From assembly GCF_900497805.2 (NCBI RefSeq), contig NW_020947238.1:1343977-1407976 (forward strand): a stretch of 64,000 bases of DNA. The letters are read 5' to 3'. Below the pieces are notes generated by a model. That model saw only the letters and a program-made list of their open reading frames with translations, did no database searches and had not been told where the DNA came from. Both the position numbers and the translations under genes were made by a program. Shown one piece after another: positions 1 through 11,792 of this stretch (positions are counted from its first letter, which is position 1; each line of letters opens with the position of its first letter). This stretch comes from Vombatus ursinus. Taxonomy: Eukaryota > Chordata > Mammalia > Diprotodontia > Vombatidae.

Positions 1-526
1 TTTGATCTTCCCAATCACCATAATGGCTTTCTATAGTCAGGGCTTTTTTTTTGTTTTTGCTCTTTTTTTTTTTGAAGTTGAGCTCTCCTGTTGGAACATA
101 GAGGTAATTGTCCCAAGCTTATTGTACTGGGGGCTAGGGGCCTAGTCACTGACTTTCTGTGCTAGGGCATATGGAGCTGGTGGCTCACCCACTGCTCTAG
201 GTTGGCCCATCCTAGCTGTACCTGTTGCACCCTGATTTCCAGGGGTAGCAATTTGCTCACCTGTGCTGAAGCCAAGAGCCTCCCCTTGGCTTGCCTGGAC
301 ACTTCCTGTGCTGGGCCAGGTTTCCCTTTTACCGAAGTGAGACAGAGCTTTCCTGAAATCCTAAATAATCCTGGACTTGAAAATTTATTTTACTCCATTT
401 TTTTTTTTGTGGATTCTGTCACTCTAGAATTATTTTAAAAACTTGATTTAAAATTGTTTCTGGGGGAAAATGGGGAGTGTTCAGAAAACTTCCTGACTTC
501 TATCCACCATCTTGGTTTTGCTCTCC
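1..526 (-). mobile_element. L1 5' UTR, antisense, cut by the window edge
   Basis: On the minus strand, starting near 526, the sequence opens with a motif reading ACCAAGATGGTGG. This is very close to the AGCCAAGATGGCGGAG start of marsupial L1 5' UTRs, and it is followed by a GC-richer leader continuing past position 1. The rest of the element would lie outside the window to the left. The 78-residue plus-strand reading frame at 202-438 is incidental. L1 5' UTRs hold an internal promoter, so a transcript could once have started near 526 and run leftwards. Identification is by eye. Confidence 0.65.
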
Positions 527-1324
527 ATGCAATTTGTAATTGCTATAAATTTCATTATTTTAAGTTTGCAGTAGAAATAATTTAGTTTTCCTCTTTATTT
601 AAGTAATATTGTTCATCATTTTTGGTAGTTTTTAAACACTATTCCTGTTTTCATTTATCAATTCATTGTTTTATTTTTGTTTACAATATTGTGAATCTCC
701 TCTTTGATTTTCAGAATTTCTACTTTGATGTTTAGTTGTGACTTTTTGTTCATTTCATTGCCTTATTTTTAATTGCCTGCTGCTTTTATTTCACTACTAT
801 TTTATTTCTCTCTTTTACCACAGAACAATTCAATGAAAATGTATCTTCCACAGAGAAATAGCTTTAATAAATTTGACTGCTAATCACAAAGGATGAAGTA
901 AATAGCTTTTAGAAAGGACAGTCTTGTTATATGTCCTCCATGCCTACAGTGGAAATGGACAACAAAGGCATTGGAGAGGGAATATCTGTGTTCTAGTCAA
1001 AGACCATGAAGCCCTCTAAGTTTGACCTTGTTTATCATTTTAGAAAAAGAGAGTATGATACCAGTAAGAGTTTGTCCTCATACATAGGAGTAGTGAAATA
1101 ATGGAATTCTGTAAATTATCTAATAATGATATTAGAATATAGAGTAGAGACGTAGTAATGAAGAAGAAGGAAGCAAGAAATTTAATTCTAATAGTGCCAT
1201 TTCAATGGGATGCTAAAAGGAATCATTGACATAATAGCAGCCAAATTGTGGTTCACTAGGTCATATCTCCTTCATTTATGAAAGTGTTTAGAGATTTTTC
1301 TTAAGAAATACTTAAGCTACAGTG
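527..1324. other. AT-rich stretch, no gene seen
   Basis: T-rich on the plus strand, especially 530-800. Parts may be old antisense L1 ORF1 sequence, but I could not align it with confidence. No coding frame or RNA gene is visible. Confidence 0.4.
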
Positions 1325-1570
1325 AATAAAGTTTTTTTTATTATTATAATTTTCTTTGATAAATTTTTCTATTGTTTTTATGATTTGTTCATTGACCCAC
1401 CAATTCATATCATTAAATTATTTAGTCTCCAATTAATTTTAATTCTTTCTTTCAAGACCTTTAATTGCATATAAGATGTCTACTTTTTTGCAATCTTTTT
1501 TGAGTTTTTAAATTCTTCAACATATGATCAAGTATTTGAGAAAGTGTTATTTTTAACTGAGAAATAAATG
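1325..1570 (-). mobile_element. L1 ORF2 fragment, antisense
   Basis: The stretch around 1385-1445 reads, on the minus strand, like the segment just after the L1 endonuclease domain (a degraded TNWKLNNL-type motif followed by a QWV-like stretch). It belongs to an old L1 copy. It may be the same orientation group as the L1 leader at the left edge but is too decayed to join with certainty. Confidence 0.5.
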
Positions 1571-2029
1571 AACTCTTTACTTCTTTCTCAAAAAAATCAC
1601 CTTAAAATGATGTGTAATTTATGGAAACATTTTTCAACTGTTTCCCAAAATTAACTTTATGAATTAGGCTAGTGCCAGGAAAAATTAATAATGATCTCAT
1701 TTCATGTAAGTGGACTTGCTACCAGGCCATCTGCTGCACATGTATCTGAATTTTATGAGACTGGCTTTAAGCCATCTATTCACCGAGATCCCATAGGAGA
1801 CTTTTCTTTTTACCTGCCAGAAAGAACTGATCCTTACTTACAATTAAAAAAAATCTAAATCAATAATATGTTGGTTGTATTGGCCCATCTGACAGAAACT
1901 TATAAAAAATACATTTCTGAAGTTCCATTTTGGGAACAAAAACAATAATAACACAGTGTTAAAGCATGGCACCATTTCTTAAAATGCTTTCCAAACAATA
2001 CTGTGAAATATGTAGGGAAAAAATACTGT

Positions 2030-2170
2030 TTCATACATATACACATATGTGTGTATTATACATATATATGTATAATATATGTGTGTGCATAGTATATATG
2101 TATCTACATATATACAAATATACATATTATGTGTATATATGTGTGTATGTAAATATATATATGTATAACT
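2030..2170. repeat. Alternating purine-pyrimidine simple repeat (TATG/TACA)
   Basis: About 140 bp of degenerate TATATG/TACACA units. Open frames on both strands here (68 and 81 aa, rich in Tyr, Ile, Cys) come from the repeat and are not genes. Confidence 0.85.
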
Positions 2171-3435
2171 GACATTACAAATTTTAAAGGACATGTTAAT
2201 TAAGTGGAGAGAAAAATTGTACACTAAAATAATAATTTCAAATCTTTATCTCCAGTGATAAAATAGCACTTTTAATATTTGGGGTTTTCTATTTTTTTAT
2301 TTTGCTAATAAAATTGTGTCAATTCTCATTAAGCAGTATTAACACATCAAAATAAACTATTTTTTAAAAGTGCAGAGTGGCTCAAGAAAAAAAATTGCCA
2401 ATTTCAGAGAAATTATTTATCTTTCATTATACTAACTTTTTAAAAAAATGAGAACACCATTCTTTTAGAAAATAAAACACATTATTGTATACTTTAAAAA
2501 AGTCAGATATTCAAAGGCATATTCACTTTTTTTAAAAAATAGAAAATATCTAATGTGGCTACTTTCCAAACCAAATAGGCTTGAACTATTTCATAATTTG
2601 TCTGTGAATATTTTAACAATGTTAGGATTCCATTAAGTACACAAAGATATCCATGTAAAAAACATTTTTCCATATGTATCCTATATTTTAACTTTTGAAA
2701 CTGAAATTATTATAACAAACAATAAAAAGGAAACTATGAAACATTCTGGAATGCTAAAATAATAAAATGAGAGTTGGACTTTCTGTTCTCTAAGATTCTT
2801 TTAGCTCTAACATTCTATATTGAAATATCCAGGAAAATAAATATTGCTTATTATCTCAATTGCATATCTCTCCCACCTGTAAGATAGTGTTCTCTCTGCA
2901 CATAGTAGCTAGTTAATAAATAGTTTTTTAAAGGAATGTGGAAAAATGTCTTTGGAGAATTTTTATGTTCTTTGTGAAGCATGACTAAGTTCATCAAATT
3001 TGATGACATCACAATGTAATCTAATTAATATTGGGTTTCTTTGTTATTCAAGTATTATTTTACAGAGACTGCTGAAGGGTTTGGAAGGAGAACAGTCTTT
3101 GTTATCAAGTTTCCTTCATATTGATTGAAAGGGTTGAATAAGGAAAAATACTTTTTTCATTTTTGTGGCTATTTTCTTTGTCCTCTTAGCCTATACACAA
3201 CATGGCACATTAAAAGGCAAAGAAGAAGGAAGAAAGCCAACAGATAAAAACAACATAAATACATATATACAACTTTTGGCAACATCCCAAGTCTTTTAAA
3301 AAGACAGATATCTAAGACATGGAGATCAAAGATGTCATCAATTGGATTTGATTCCTTTATTGTCAGACCATCTTTAAAGCTATTAGTTGAATTCATCTTT
3401 ATACGTTACCCAGAATTACTGTTTCTTTTTCAAAT
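2171..3435. other. AT-rich stretch without recognised features
   Basis: No repeat family, coding frame or RNA gene recognised. Short A and T runs only. Confidence 0.4.
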
Positions 3436-3590
3436 TATTTTTATTTTTTTTATTTTTTTTATTTTTTTGGCTAGGCAATGTGCCAGGGTCACACAGCTAG
3501 TAAGTGTTATATATCTGAGGCTGGATTTGAACTCAGGTCCTCCTGAATCCAGAGCTGGTGCTCTATGCACTATGCCAACTAGCTGCCCCC
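3436..3590 (-). mobile_element. MAR1/WSINE1-type CORE-SINE, antisense
   Basis: Starts at a T-rich tract (3436-3468) and runs through GCCAGGGTCACACAGCTAG and ACTCAGGTCCTCCTGA to GGCAGCTAGTTGGC on the minus strand, the 5' head of this marsupial tRNA-derived SINE. Near full length. The 128-aa minus frame at 3430-3816 overlaps it and is not a gene. Confidence 0.85.
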
Positions 3591-4559
3591 TCAAGCTATT
3601 CTTTATCTTTTCTGTTAAAAAGATCAAATGATCAACCACAATGTCATTAAATGCAATAAGGTGATTTTGATTACCCCCTACTGCAGGATACTTTGAGTTC
3701 TCAATGATGAGGAAAATATTATTCTTTACTTTCACAAAGTTAGTCACATTCTCCAATTTTTTTAAAGGAAAAGTCAACCTCCAGGATGGGAGCCCTGAAA
3801 TGTGATTATTTCTCATCTAATTATTTAATCAATGATTTTATCCTGTTATATATTATCTAAATTGCAGTCTTTCTTGGAAAAAAAAATAAAGCAAGAGACA
3901 TGTCCAGAAGAATGTTCAGATTCACATATATAAATGTTTATTATAAATGTACTTGGTTAGCATCACTATAGTAAACTCAGTGGGTCCAAAGGGTATTACC
4001 TTATGGAAATTTATTCATACATACATGAAACATGTACAATACATTTTGTATCACTTATATATTAAATGTGTGGTGCCAAAATTGGGAAATGTTTAATAAA
4101 ATAAATTAAAATGAAATACAGCTTAGATAATGTTAATTTATAGTTTTTAAAGTCAATATCTGTTTTACAGGTATCTTTTTTTAGTTTTGTTTGTTTGTTT
4201 GTTTTTTAAGTTTTACACTACTGATATACAGCACCTAGCAGAGTGCAAGATGTATTGGCAGAAATTATAAATCCATAATCACATAAAGCAGGACTTCTGA
4301 AAGTGGTGAGCTAGCTTCAAGAAAATACTGCAGGCAGAATCATATTACTTTGGAATTGGAAGAGAACCTAATCATTGATTCAGCTCAACTTCCTAGTCAG
4401 CATAGGAATCTTCTTTACAACATTTTACAGCATCTCCAAGAATGGTTTTCTACCCTCAGCTTGAAATATTTCAGTAAAATTAAACTCTATCTCACAATTA
4501 ATTTACTACTTTCATAATACCAAATTCTACCTTATAGGTCCTTTGTCTGTTGGGAAATA

Positions 4560-4865
4560 CATAAATTGTTATGTTTGCCTTTTAAAGTTTTTCAAAATAT
4601 TGCACCAACCTACCTTTCCAGACTCTTTATAAATTACTTCCTCACTGTATGGTTCAGCCAACTTGATTTTCTTGAAGTACACATAACAGTTCATTCTCCA
4701 TTTCTGTTCTTTTGCCCTGCTGTTCCCTCAGGCCTGAAATCTTCTTCCTCTTCTTAGACTCTTATAATTTCTAGTTTCCTTCAACACTCAGCTCCAGCAG
4801 CATTTTATAAATGTAGTATTTCCTTATCTTTCCAGATGCAAGTGCCATTTATCTCCCCAAACTAA
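4560..4865 (+). mobile_element. L2 LINE fragment
   Basis: Matches the pyrimidine-rich region near the L2 3' end (ACCTACCTTTCCAGACTC, followed by GTTCCCTCAGGCCTG and a TTCAACACTCAGCTC motif). Old and indel-rich. Family given by memory of the consensus. Confidence 0.55.
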
Positions 4866-5000
4866 TTTGTATATATACATATATTTACATATGTGTGTAT
4901 ATATATTCATATTACATATATGTGTGTTTATTTGTATTGTACATGCATGTGTATATATGTGCATCTGTATGTGCATATATACATCTACATAACACATGTG
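4866..5000. repeat. TATA/TATG simple repeat
   Basis: Degenerate alternating repeat of ATATGTGTGTAT-like units directly after the L2 fragment. Confidence 0.8.
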
Positions 5001-5104
5001 TGCTCAATGTCTAACAGATTGACTTATCAATAGTATGTAGTTATTTCATGCTTTTCAAATGTAACTTTAATTTAATCCTGCAAATTCTACACATCTTTTC
5101 CACT

Positions 5105-5345
5105 GAGTAGAAGATAACACAGTGAATAGAATTCTGTGCCTAGAGTCAGGAGGAAATGAGTTAAAATCTGGCCTTAAATACTTACTAACTATATGACTCT
5201 GGGAGAGTCACTTAAACTTCCTGTCTCAGTTTCTTCAACTCTAAAATAGGGATACTAACAGTACCTAAGTCTCAAGGTTGTTGTGAAGAATAAATTACAT
5301 TAGTGAAGAGATTACATTAGTGAAGCACTTTATTCAGTGACTGGA
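5105..5345 (+). mobile_element. THER1/MON1 (MIR-type) SINE
   Basis: Shows the expected order: GAGTCAGGAGG, ACTTACTAACTATATGACTC, GTCACTTAAACTTCCTG, CTCAGTTTCTTC, a weak TACCTAAGTCTCAAGGTTG core and AGTGAAGCACTTT near the end. There is a local 15-bp duplication (ATTACATTAGTGAAG) at 5294-5325, probably replication slippage after insertion. Confidence 0.75.
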
Positions 5346-7219
5346 ACATCAAACTCTGTAAACTCCTCATGTGCATGGATATCTTTCCTTTCTTCCTTCC
5401 ATTTTAAAATTATATATACTTAGAGATTACTCCCATTTTGTGAGAGATCTCTTATAGCAAGTAAAACGATTAAGTAAAAAGAATGACATAGTGATGTCTT
5501 CTGAAAATGCACATAATATTAATTTCCACAGGGGTTCCTTCACAGGATGACAGCTACAAACATTAGGCTAGATGCATTGTTATTCTGAAAACCCTTGGAT
5601 TCAGTATCATAGCTATTCTCTATCAACACTGGAGGCAAGATAATGATCAAAGCAGTGGTTCAACTTGCTTTACACATGCTGCATCCTCTTTTTCCTTCAG
5701 GGTAACCCTCTGTTTTAGACAGTTTTGCCCTTTTGGTGATATTTGATTGACATTTATAGGGGATGTCTTTCCCCTTTTTCACACATGTTGCTCACACAGA
5801 GCAGGGCATTGAGGACTGAGCTAGGAGTACCAGTGGTGTGGGGGTAGGAGGTGTGGGAGTGTTTCTCTCTGGGCTTCTGTGTCAATCTGCCTATTGGTGG
5901 CCATTGGTCAGGAGTTGTTGGTGGAGGTGATGAAGAAAGTGGGTCTCTTCTACACATTGTTTTTCCCCTCAGTGATGGATATAGGGGCTGGATTAAAAAC
6001 ATGTTTGACAATTTGGAGGACACTTCTATTCCCAAATAGAAGGCACTGAGGGTCATAGGGACTTTCCATTAAGTACTGTGGGGAGATGCTGGTCAAGGTA
6101 GTGGTGATGGTTTAACCCATTGGCACTTGCTATTTCCCATCTTTCCTTACAAGTGCTTTCCTGCTTTAGCTAGGCTGACTTTTCTACTCTGGGACTTGTT
6201 TATTAATCTTCATGAATTCATTCAAAAAACATTGAATAAGGTTCTACGCTACCTAAGAAAACAACTGTGTGACAGTACTCAAAAATATAAACCAAAACTA
6301 AGGATGGTTATCCAGCTAAAATTAATAAATGATCATTCAACTAAAAGTTCTCTCTTTTGCCAAATTTTAGGTGAAAGTATTTCTAGATGCAGCACATAAA
6401 AGAAAGAGACCTCACTGCTTTTAAAAACATTTTTTTGAAAATAGAGACTACCAATTCTCAAAAGCTACATGCAGTGCTTATGAAAAATAAAAGAATAGCT
6501 ACTTCAGGGCCATTAACCTGTATGGTTGCTACTTGGAGATGTAGAAAAAGATCCAATCAGTTCATTTCTTCTACATAGTAAAATTGAAAATGACGGAAGT
6601 CTAATTTTCATACAGTTGATTGTTGTAAGAATAAACATTTTTAACCTGACCTATTCTTCCCCTCTGACAGATAATTTCAGAAGCAAATCTAAATTCATTT
6701 AAAGAAGAGTAGTTATTTACATTTATGTCTGCTTTGACAAGGATAACTTGTTTAAAAATTAAGTAACAACATTCATGAGCTTGAATCTCTTCTCAGTCCC
6801 TAAAAATTCATTTATTGAACAGAAATTACAAATGAGAGTTGAATTGGTATTATTGTGTGAAAATAGAGTGCCTTTGTAAGGATCCTGAATAATTTTTAAG
6901 ATGTCTACTTGAATTGTATTGAAAAGCCTGTCATTGGAAATTTTGGATTGCCCAAAGGTCTCTCTGAAATCCAATGAATCTTTAGGCTCAAAATAAGCTC
7001 ATGCAGTTTTGTTTCCTGGAGGGGATAGTGCAATAGTGTTACCTGTGGGACACTCTTTCTTGCTGATCTTTGAAAAATCATGACAAACAGATGAGGTGCT
7101 GTGGGGCTGCAGATGAGCTCCTGGTTTCATTTTTATTTTAAAGATGGATTCTTTGTGCTGTAGACTGACGAGTTTGACTTTGATTCCTGGAAAAAAGTGT
7201 ACAATAAATTAGTAATAAA
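5346..7219. other. Mostly unique sequence, no gene recognised
   Basis: 5740-6060 is less AT-rich than its surroundings and has overlapping open frames on both strands (100 aa minus at 5754-6056, 62 aa plus at 5851-6039). The minus frame is Ser/Pro/Thr-rich and I do not recognise it. No splice or start context argues for a gene. 6060-7219 shows no recognised repeat. Confidence 0.35.
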
Positions 7220-7480
7220 AGTGACAAGAAAGTAGAAAAGGAAATAATAATTAATACAAGACAGAATAGTTTTGTCAAGAACAAGTCAATCCAGGTTAAC
7301 TTAATTTCCTTTATTAATAGTTTTTAAACTGTTAAGTTAGGAAGATGCTATAGACATAGTATGCCAATAAAGGATTTGTCAGTTATCTCAACTAAGCCTT
7401 ATGGTCAAAGTGTAGTGATATGGGCTAGATGATAGCAGATATGTTGATTTTGATGTAGTCAAATGAAAGTATTCAAAAAA
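7220..7480 (+). mobile_element. L3/CR1-type LINE reverse-transcriptase fragment
   Basis: The plus strand reads as a degraded form of the CR1/L3 RT segment: FVKNKSIQVNLISF at 7272-7313, then a decayed stretch corresponding to the DFSKAFDKV block. Very old; ancient LINEs of this clade are shared by amniotes. Confidence 0.6.
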
Positions 7481-7794
7481 CTTTCTTTAATAAGTTATTG
7501 CCAAAGAGAAGTCATTCCTCTAGTTGAGTGTTCAAAGGATCTAATTCTGGCCAAGTTTTTTTTTTCCCAACATTTTAATCTGTATTCAGGTGAATGTATA
7601 GATGTCATGCTTGTCAAATTTGAAGGTTACAAAATTGGAAGTGATAGTAATTAATTGATATCTGGCTACATAAAGACTTTTATGTGTAAAATCTATCAAG
7701 ATTGTGTGTATGTGTGTTTTGTTTCTTTGTTTTATCAGACCTGTGATTTCATCAGCACAGAGCTCTCTACCAAAGCATATTAGCACCTTCCTGA

Positions 7795-7925
7795 GACTTA
7801 AGAATATTGGAGTGTCCTATTTTTCACTGAATGGTTAAGTAACGCACATTGGAAGTATGTATCAAATGTCAGATTCGAACCCAAGTCATCCTAACTTCAA
7901 GTCCACTATATCACATTGCCTAAAT
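7795..7925 (-). mobile_element. MIR/THER-type SINE fragment, antisense
   Basis: Contains GGTTAAGTAACGCACA and the motif CAGATTCGAACCCAAGTC followed by AACTTCAAGTCCACTATA, the antisense of a tRNA-derived SINE head. Truncated. Confidence 0.55.
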
Positions 7926-7974
7926 AGAAATTTAAGAGAAACAAATGTGAATTCCATGTGTGTGTGTGAAAAAT

Positions 7975-8189
7975 CTTGGCTTAAAAAGGCCAAGGTCTCC
8001 CACCACATCTGGTGCCATCTCCAGTCATTCTGATCTATATCTTGCCACTGGACCCAGATGGCTCCAGAGAAAGTGAGGCTGATGACTTTGCATAGCCCTT
8101 CCTCTCTTAAATCCAATTCACTTGAAAGTCATGGCATCACCTTCCTGATGTCATGGTCCTGTTTGAAAATGAAGGACAAACAACAACAA

Positions 8190-8191
<2 letters not shown>
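7975..8191 (+). mobile_element. RTE-type SINE with CAA-repeat tail
   Basis: Reads GGCCAAGGTCTCCCACC, TTGCCACTGGACCCAGATGG, GTGAGGCTGATGACTTTG and GATGTCATGGTCC, ending in AATGAAGGACAAACAACAACAAC. A second copy of the family lies antisense at 47100-47390, which confirms that it is interspersed. A short tandem-repeat tail, rather than poly(A), is typical of elements mobilised by RTE LINEs. The 76-aa minus frame here is not a gene. Confidence 0.7.

Positions 8192-8223
<32 letters not shown>
8191..8223. repeat. (GT)16 microsatellite
   Basis: Uninterrupted GT run directly joined to the CAA tail of the SINE, suggesting that the microsatellite grew from the tail or insertion site. Confidence 0.95.
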
Positions 8224-8227
<4 letters not shown>

Positions 8228-8839
8228 CAAGAGCATAGCAATAATAAAGGAGAGATTTCAGTCTTTATGTTCTCAGGGAAGTAAGAGGGAATATAATAGG
8301 AAGGGATAAAAAAAACTGCCTTGATGCAGGGTCAGAATTGTGTATGTATAGTAGGATAGGGCTCTTCTAGGTGGGAGTATTTGAGCTGTAAAATGAGTTA
8401 GGGGTTTTAATTAATTAAGGTGAATAAGAAATTAGTTCCAAGCATAGTGAATGGGGGAGGGCAAGTGGAGGAATACGGTTCATGAGAAAATATATAGATA
8501 GGAGATGGAGGTCATGCACAAGCAGCTACGAGGAAGCCAGTTTGCTTTTGAAACAGACCTTCACATTTCTTACATTTTCCTTTGTATACATAGAGAGACA
8601 TAGCAGTATAACTAGTGGACCATTTATCTTCCTCTCCTCTATGTTTCCCATGGCTTAATCACCCTGTTCACAGACGCACAGTCTCATAAGAAATAAAGTC
8701 CTGAGTACTTCAGGTTTCTCCTTTTGGGTCCAGAGCATTGTAAGGATATTAATCTTTTCCCCATTGAATGTACTACAGTTCTAGATGTTTATTCAAATGC
8801 TCATTTCCTCTATTATATTTTACTTTCCTTTTGTGTAGA

Positions 8840-9085
8840 AATCAAATATTAATGAATACTGGATTTAGAGACATATGTCAAAGGCAAGTGATACTACCTA
8901 TTTTTGAGATGACCTTAGACAAGGTTACTTTACTTCCCTGGACTTAAGTTACTAATTTAATTTTCAAACTGGAGATAATAATAACACCTACTTCACAGGT
9001 TGTTGTGAAGGTCAAATGATAAATCTAAAGTATTTTGCAAATCTTAAAAGGTTAAATAGATGCTTATTATTATTATTATTACTCA
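8840..9085 (+). mobile_element. THER1/MON1 (MIR-type) SINE
   Basis: Core motifs ACACCTACTTCACAGGTTGTTGTGAAGG and GCAAATCTTAAAAGGTT are followed by a (TTA)n end at 9062-9080, the usual MON1/THER1 terminus. The head is decayed. Positions 9085-9160 add a second truncated tail (ATCTGCAAAATGAGGG ... GACTAGATCATCTCCAAGG). Confidence 0.7.
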
Positions 9086-9249
9086 TCTGCAAAATGAGGG
9101 TATTAGACTAGATCATCTCCAAGGTTTCTGCTAGCTCTAAAATCTAAATCCATGATCCTATCATTTATCATTTATCCATCCTAGTAACCAACAGAATATC
9201 TCATAATAGTAATTTTAATACATATTTACTGAATTAAAATGAATAACTG

Positions 9250-9370
9250 ACATCTCTGTGAAGATGATGAAGTTTTTGAAAGCAGGGACCTTGTCTAATT
9301 TATCTTTGTATCTCTCCAAGCTTAGCACAGTGCAATATACATCATAAGTCCTTAATATTTGCTTAATATT
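9250..9370 (+). mobile_element. L2/MIR-type 3' end
   Basis: GCAGGGACCTTGTCTAATTT, TTAGCACAGTGCAATATACAT and AAGTCCTTAATATTTGCTTAAT match the conserved 3' end seen in L2 and related elements. Confidence 0.6.
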
Positions 9371-10819
9371 GAGAAAATAAGCAACAAAGACAGGAATCTG
9401 GGTAGTATCTGTTTCTCATTCAACTGTTTGTTAGGTTTTTTCTTCTATTTCCCATGTTATAAATTTTCTTTGAGGGCAAGGATGTTGTTAACTAAAACAG
9501 TCTTAAATGGAATCATGAAGAAACCAATAGCTGCAAAGCAATTTTTGTAACATATTGAAGAAATGAATTAGGTGGAAAAGCTGCATGAAATTTAATATGT
9601 GCATAAAAATAGATGCCTTTTAAAATTAAAGAGATATTTTGCCCTTGGATATTGCTGAAGACTCCAAGTGAAGCATGGTTTACAGGAACACTAATTTTTC
9701 TCTTGGAAGAGATTCACTGCACATGTCCAATTATGACTTTTTTTTTAACTAAAATCCACCTTGGCAATTCAACATTTTAACACATAGCAGCATAATCATT
9801 GTGCATGAAAGTCTAATGCTGTAATTGTTTGATTTCTTCACAGAGGAAAATAAAGTGGTAGAATCTCAATAAATGAGTATGGAATAAATATGACCTATGA
9901 AGGGCAGCTTCTCATTGGAAACTTAGGAGCTCTATGAACCACTCACAACCCCCTACTCCTTCAGAAACATCAATAACAAATTATAAGGATAATTGCTTCT
10001 CCTATTTACTTCATTCTGACTCCTCAACTAACCAGCTATAAAAATAAGCATTAGTTCAATTCCTATTAAGATATACTGGTGGATTTTGAAAGCATTGTTA
10101 TGATTCACAAAAGTTGTAAAATTTTGTACTTATGAACAGTATATATCCACTTTAAGATGAAGTGAAAACAGAAGAATTTAATTCAATAAATTATTCATTG
10201 TGAAGAAATGAGCATCTGGATGGAGGTATTGGTATCATAAAAACAGTAAGAGATAATCATAGTAAGTAATTAATATAATAATTAGACAACAAAAATACCT
10301 CATTTTGATATTATAATTTTTAGTTTATTAATTAATCCAAAGTCATTGTTTTCCTTAATAGCAAGTGATTTACTAGATATAAATGCCAGAAGTCTGCTTT
10401 TCCTTTAAGAAAAATTTACATTGCTATTCCATCTTGTGTAGCCACAAGCAGAGTGACTTCATAGCTTGGTGAAAAAAGAGGATTAGAGATTTTCTGAGGA
10501 AAGACTGGATATGATTGAAGTGCTAGATTAGTCAGTGAGGGACACAGTGTTACAAACATTTTATCAACATTATTTGCTGAATTCTTATTGTATGCAGAGT
10601 ATTGAACTATACATCAAATGTTCTTCTGTTGTCCTATACATATTAATTAGAACTATAGAAATAGAACCAAAGGCATAGATACTATCTCATTATTCCTCCT
10701 CTCTGTGTTGAGGAAGAAATGGGATTCCCAGATATTTGCTAGCTAAAACCTAGAATAGGCTAATCCCAAATCCTGACCATTAAATTACTATAAAGTTTGA
10801 GGCATGAATGATCACTCAA
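9371..10819. other. Unique AT-rich sequence
   Basis: No gene recognised. 9560-9880 lacks obvious repeat features and has a non-simple composition, so it is listed among the findings as a weak candidate for a conserved non-coding element. Confidence 0.35.
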
Positions 10820-11040
10820 CCAATATCTTATGCTGTAGCAACAACAGAAACCAATATGATTTGTTGTTAGGAAAAAAATGCATTACAATTAGAGCTACTC
10901 GAACATGGAATAGACTTACCTTGGAAGGAATGGGATCCCTCAATCAATGCATGTCTTCCAGAAACGACATCTACAATGACTTCCTTGTCAAGTATTCTTT
11001 AAGGAAACTTTACATTCAGTCACAAAATGCATAAAATGGC
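10820..11040 (+). mobile_element. L3/CR1 LINE 3' fragment
   Basis: CATTACAATTAGAGCTACTCG, GGAATAGACTTACCTTGGAAGG, GGGATCCCTCAATCAAT and the following CTTCCAGAAACGAC segment parallel the CR1/L3 tail (consensus: CTAACAATTAGAGCTGTCC, GAATGGGCTGCCT, GTGGGTTCCCCATCACTGG). The 76-aa frame at 10804-11034 is this element and not a gene. Confidence 0.65.
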
Positions 11041-11099
11041 ATTTGATCTCTTAGTGGATACTGATCTTGTCCATAGGACCCCCTAAAGGCAATTTTACT

Positions 11100-11660
11100 T
11101 CCTCTTTAACTAGATTTGTTAAATATATTTTTTCTTATGTTATGAGTTAGGTAATATTTTTAAGACTAACAAATAATATAAATAGTAATGGACATTCTTG
11201 ATTTTCAATTCATCTAATTGAAAAAACTACTAATGTTCTTCCATTCTAAAAAAACAAGTATTTTTATATTTCAGATGAATGTGTATCCTATTGAGAAAAA
11301 TTCCATATTTTCCTGGACATTTTAGTGTTATTATGATAAACACATGCTGTATTTTATTAAAGGCTTTTTTCCTGAACTAATCCAAAAAATCATGTGATTT
11401 CTGTGAGTTTGTTATTAATATGATTTATATTTAATTTTCCTAATGTTGAAGAATTTCTATATTTTACTGTCATCTCATCATGATGAATATTTTTTAATAT
11501 ATTAGTTGTAAAATTATAGTAATATTTCATTGTGTATTTTTGTATCAATGTTCGTTAGTGATGCTGGCTAAAAGATGTCTTTCTCTGGTTAATATATCTC
11601 TGGTATTAAAATCAGGACTATTAGTTTCATAGAAATTTTAGTAAGGTGCCTCTATTTTTG
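11100..11660 (-). mobile_element. L1 ORF2 reverse-transcriptase fragment, antisense
   Basis: The plus strand runs parallel to the antisense of the L1 ORF2 palm/fingers region: AAAGGCTTTTTTCCTG, AATCATGTGATTTCTGTGAG, TTTTTGTATCAATGTTCGTT, GATGCTGGCT and TATTAAAATCAGGACTATTAG correspond to the minus-strand coding of the AEKAFD-upstream and GFIP-type RT blocks. Many frameshifts and stops; an old copy without visible ends. Confidence 0.7.
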
Positions 11661-11747
11661 CAAACAATTTGTGTCACATAGGATTTAATTGTTCTTTGAA
11701 AGTTTGATAATATTAGTTGATAAATCCTTCTGACTGCAGACATTGAT

Positions 11748-11792
11748 AATGTGTGTATGTGTGTGTGTGTGTGTGTGTGTATGTGTGTATTT
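11748..11792. repeat. (GT)n microsatellite
   Basis: GTGTGTATGTGTGTGT run, slightly interrupted. Confidence 0.9.

Noticed and set aside
1966-2224. Opposite-strand frames of 68 and 81 aa
   Set aside because: They lie in a TATG/TACA simple repeat; the Tyr/Ile/Cys pattern is a repeat translation.
3430-3816. 128-aa minus-strand frame
   Set aside because: It overlaps an antisense WSINE1/MAR1 copy, and its C-terminal Lys/Ile run is the A-tail translated.
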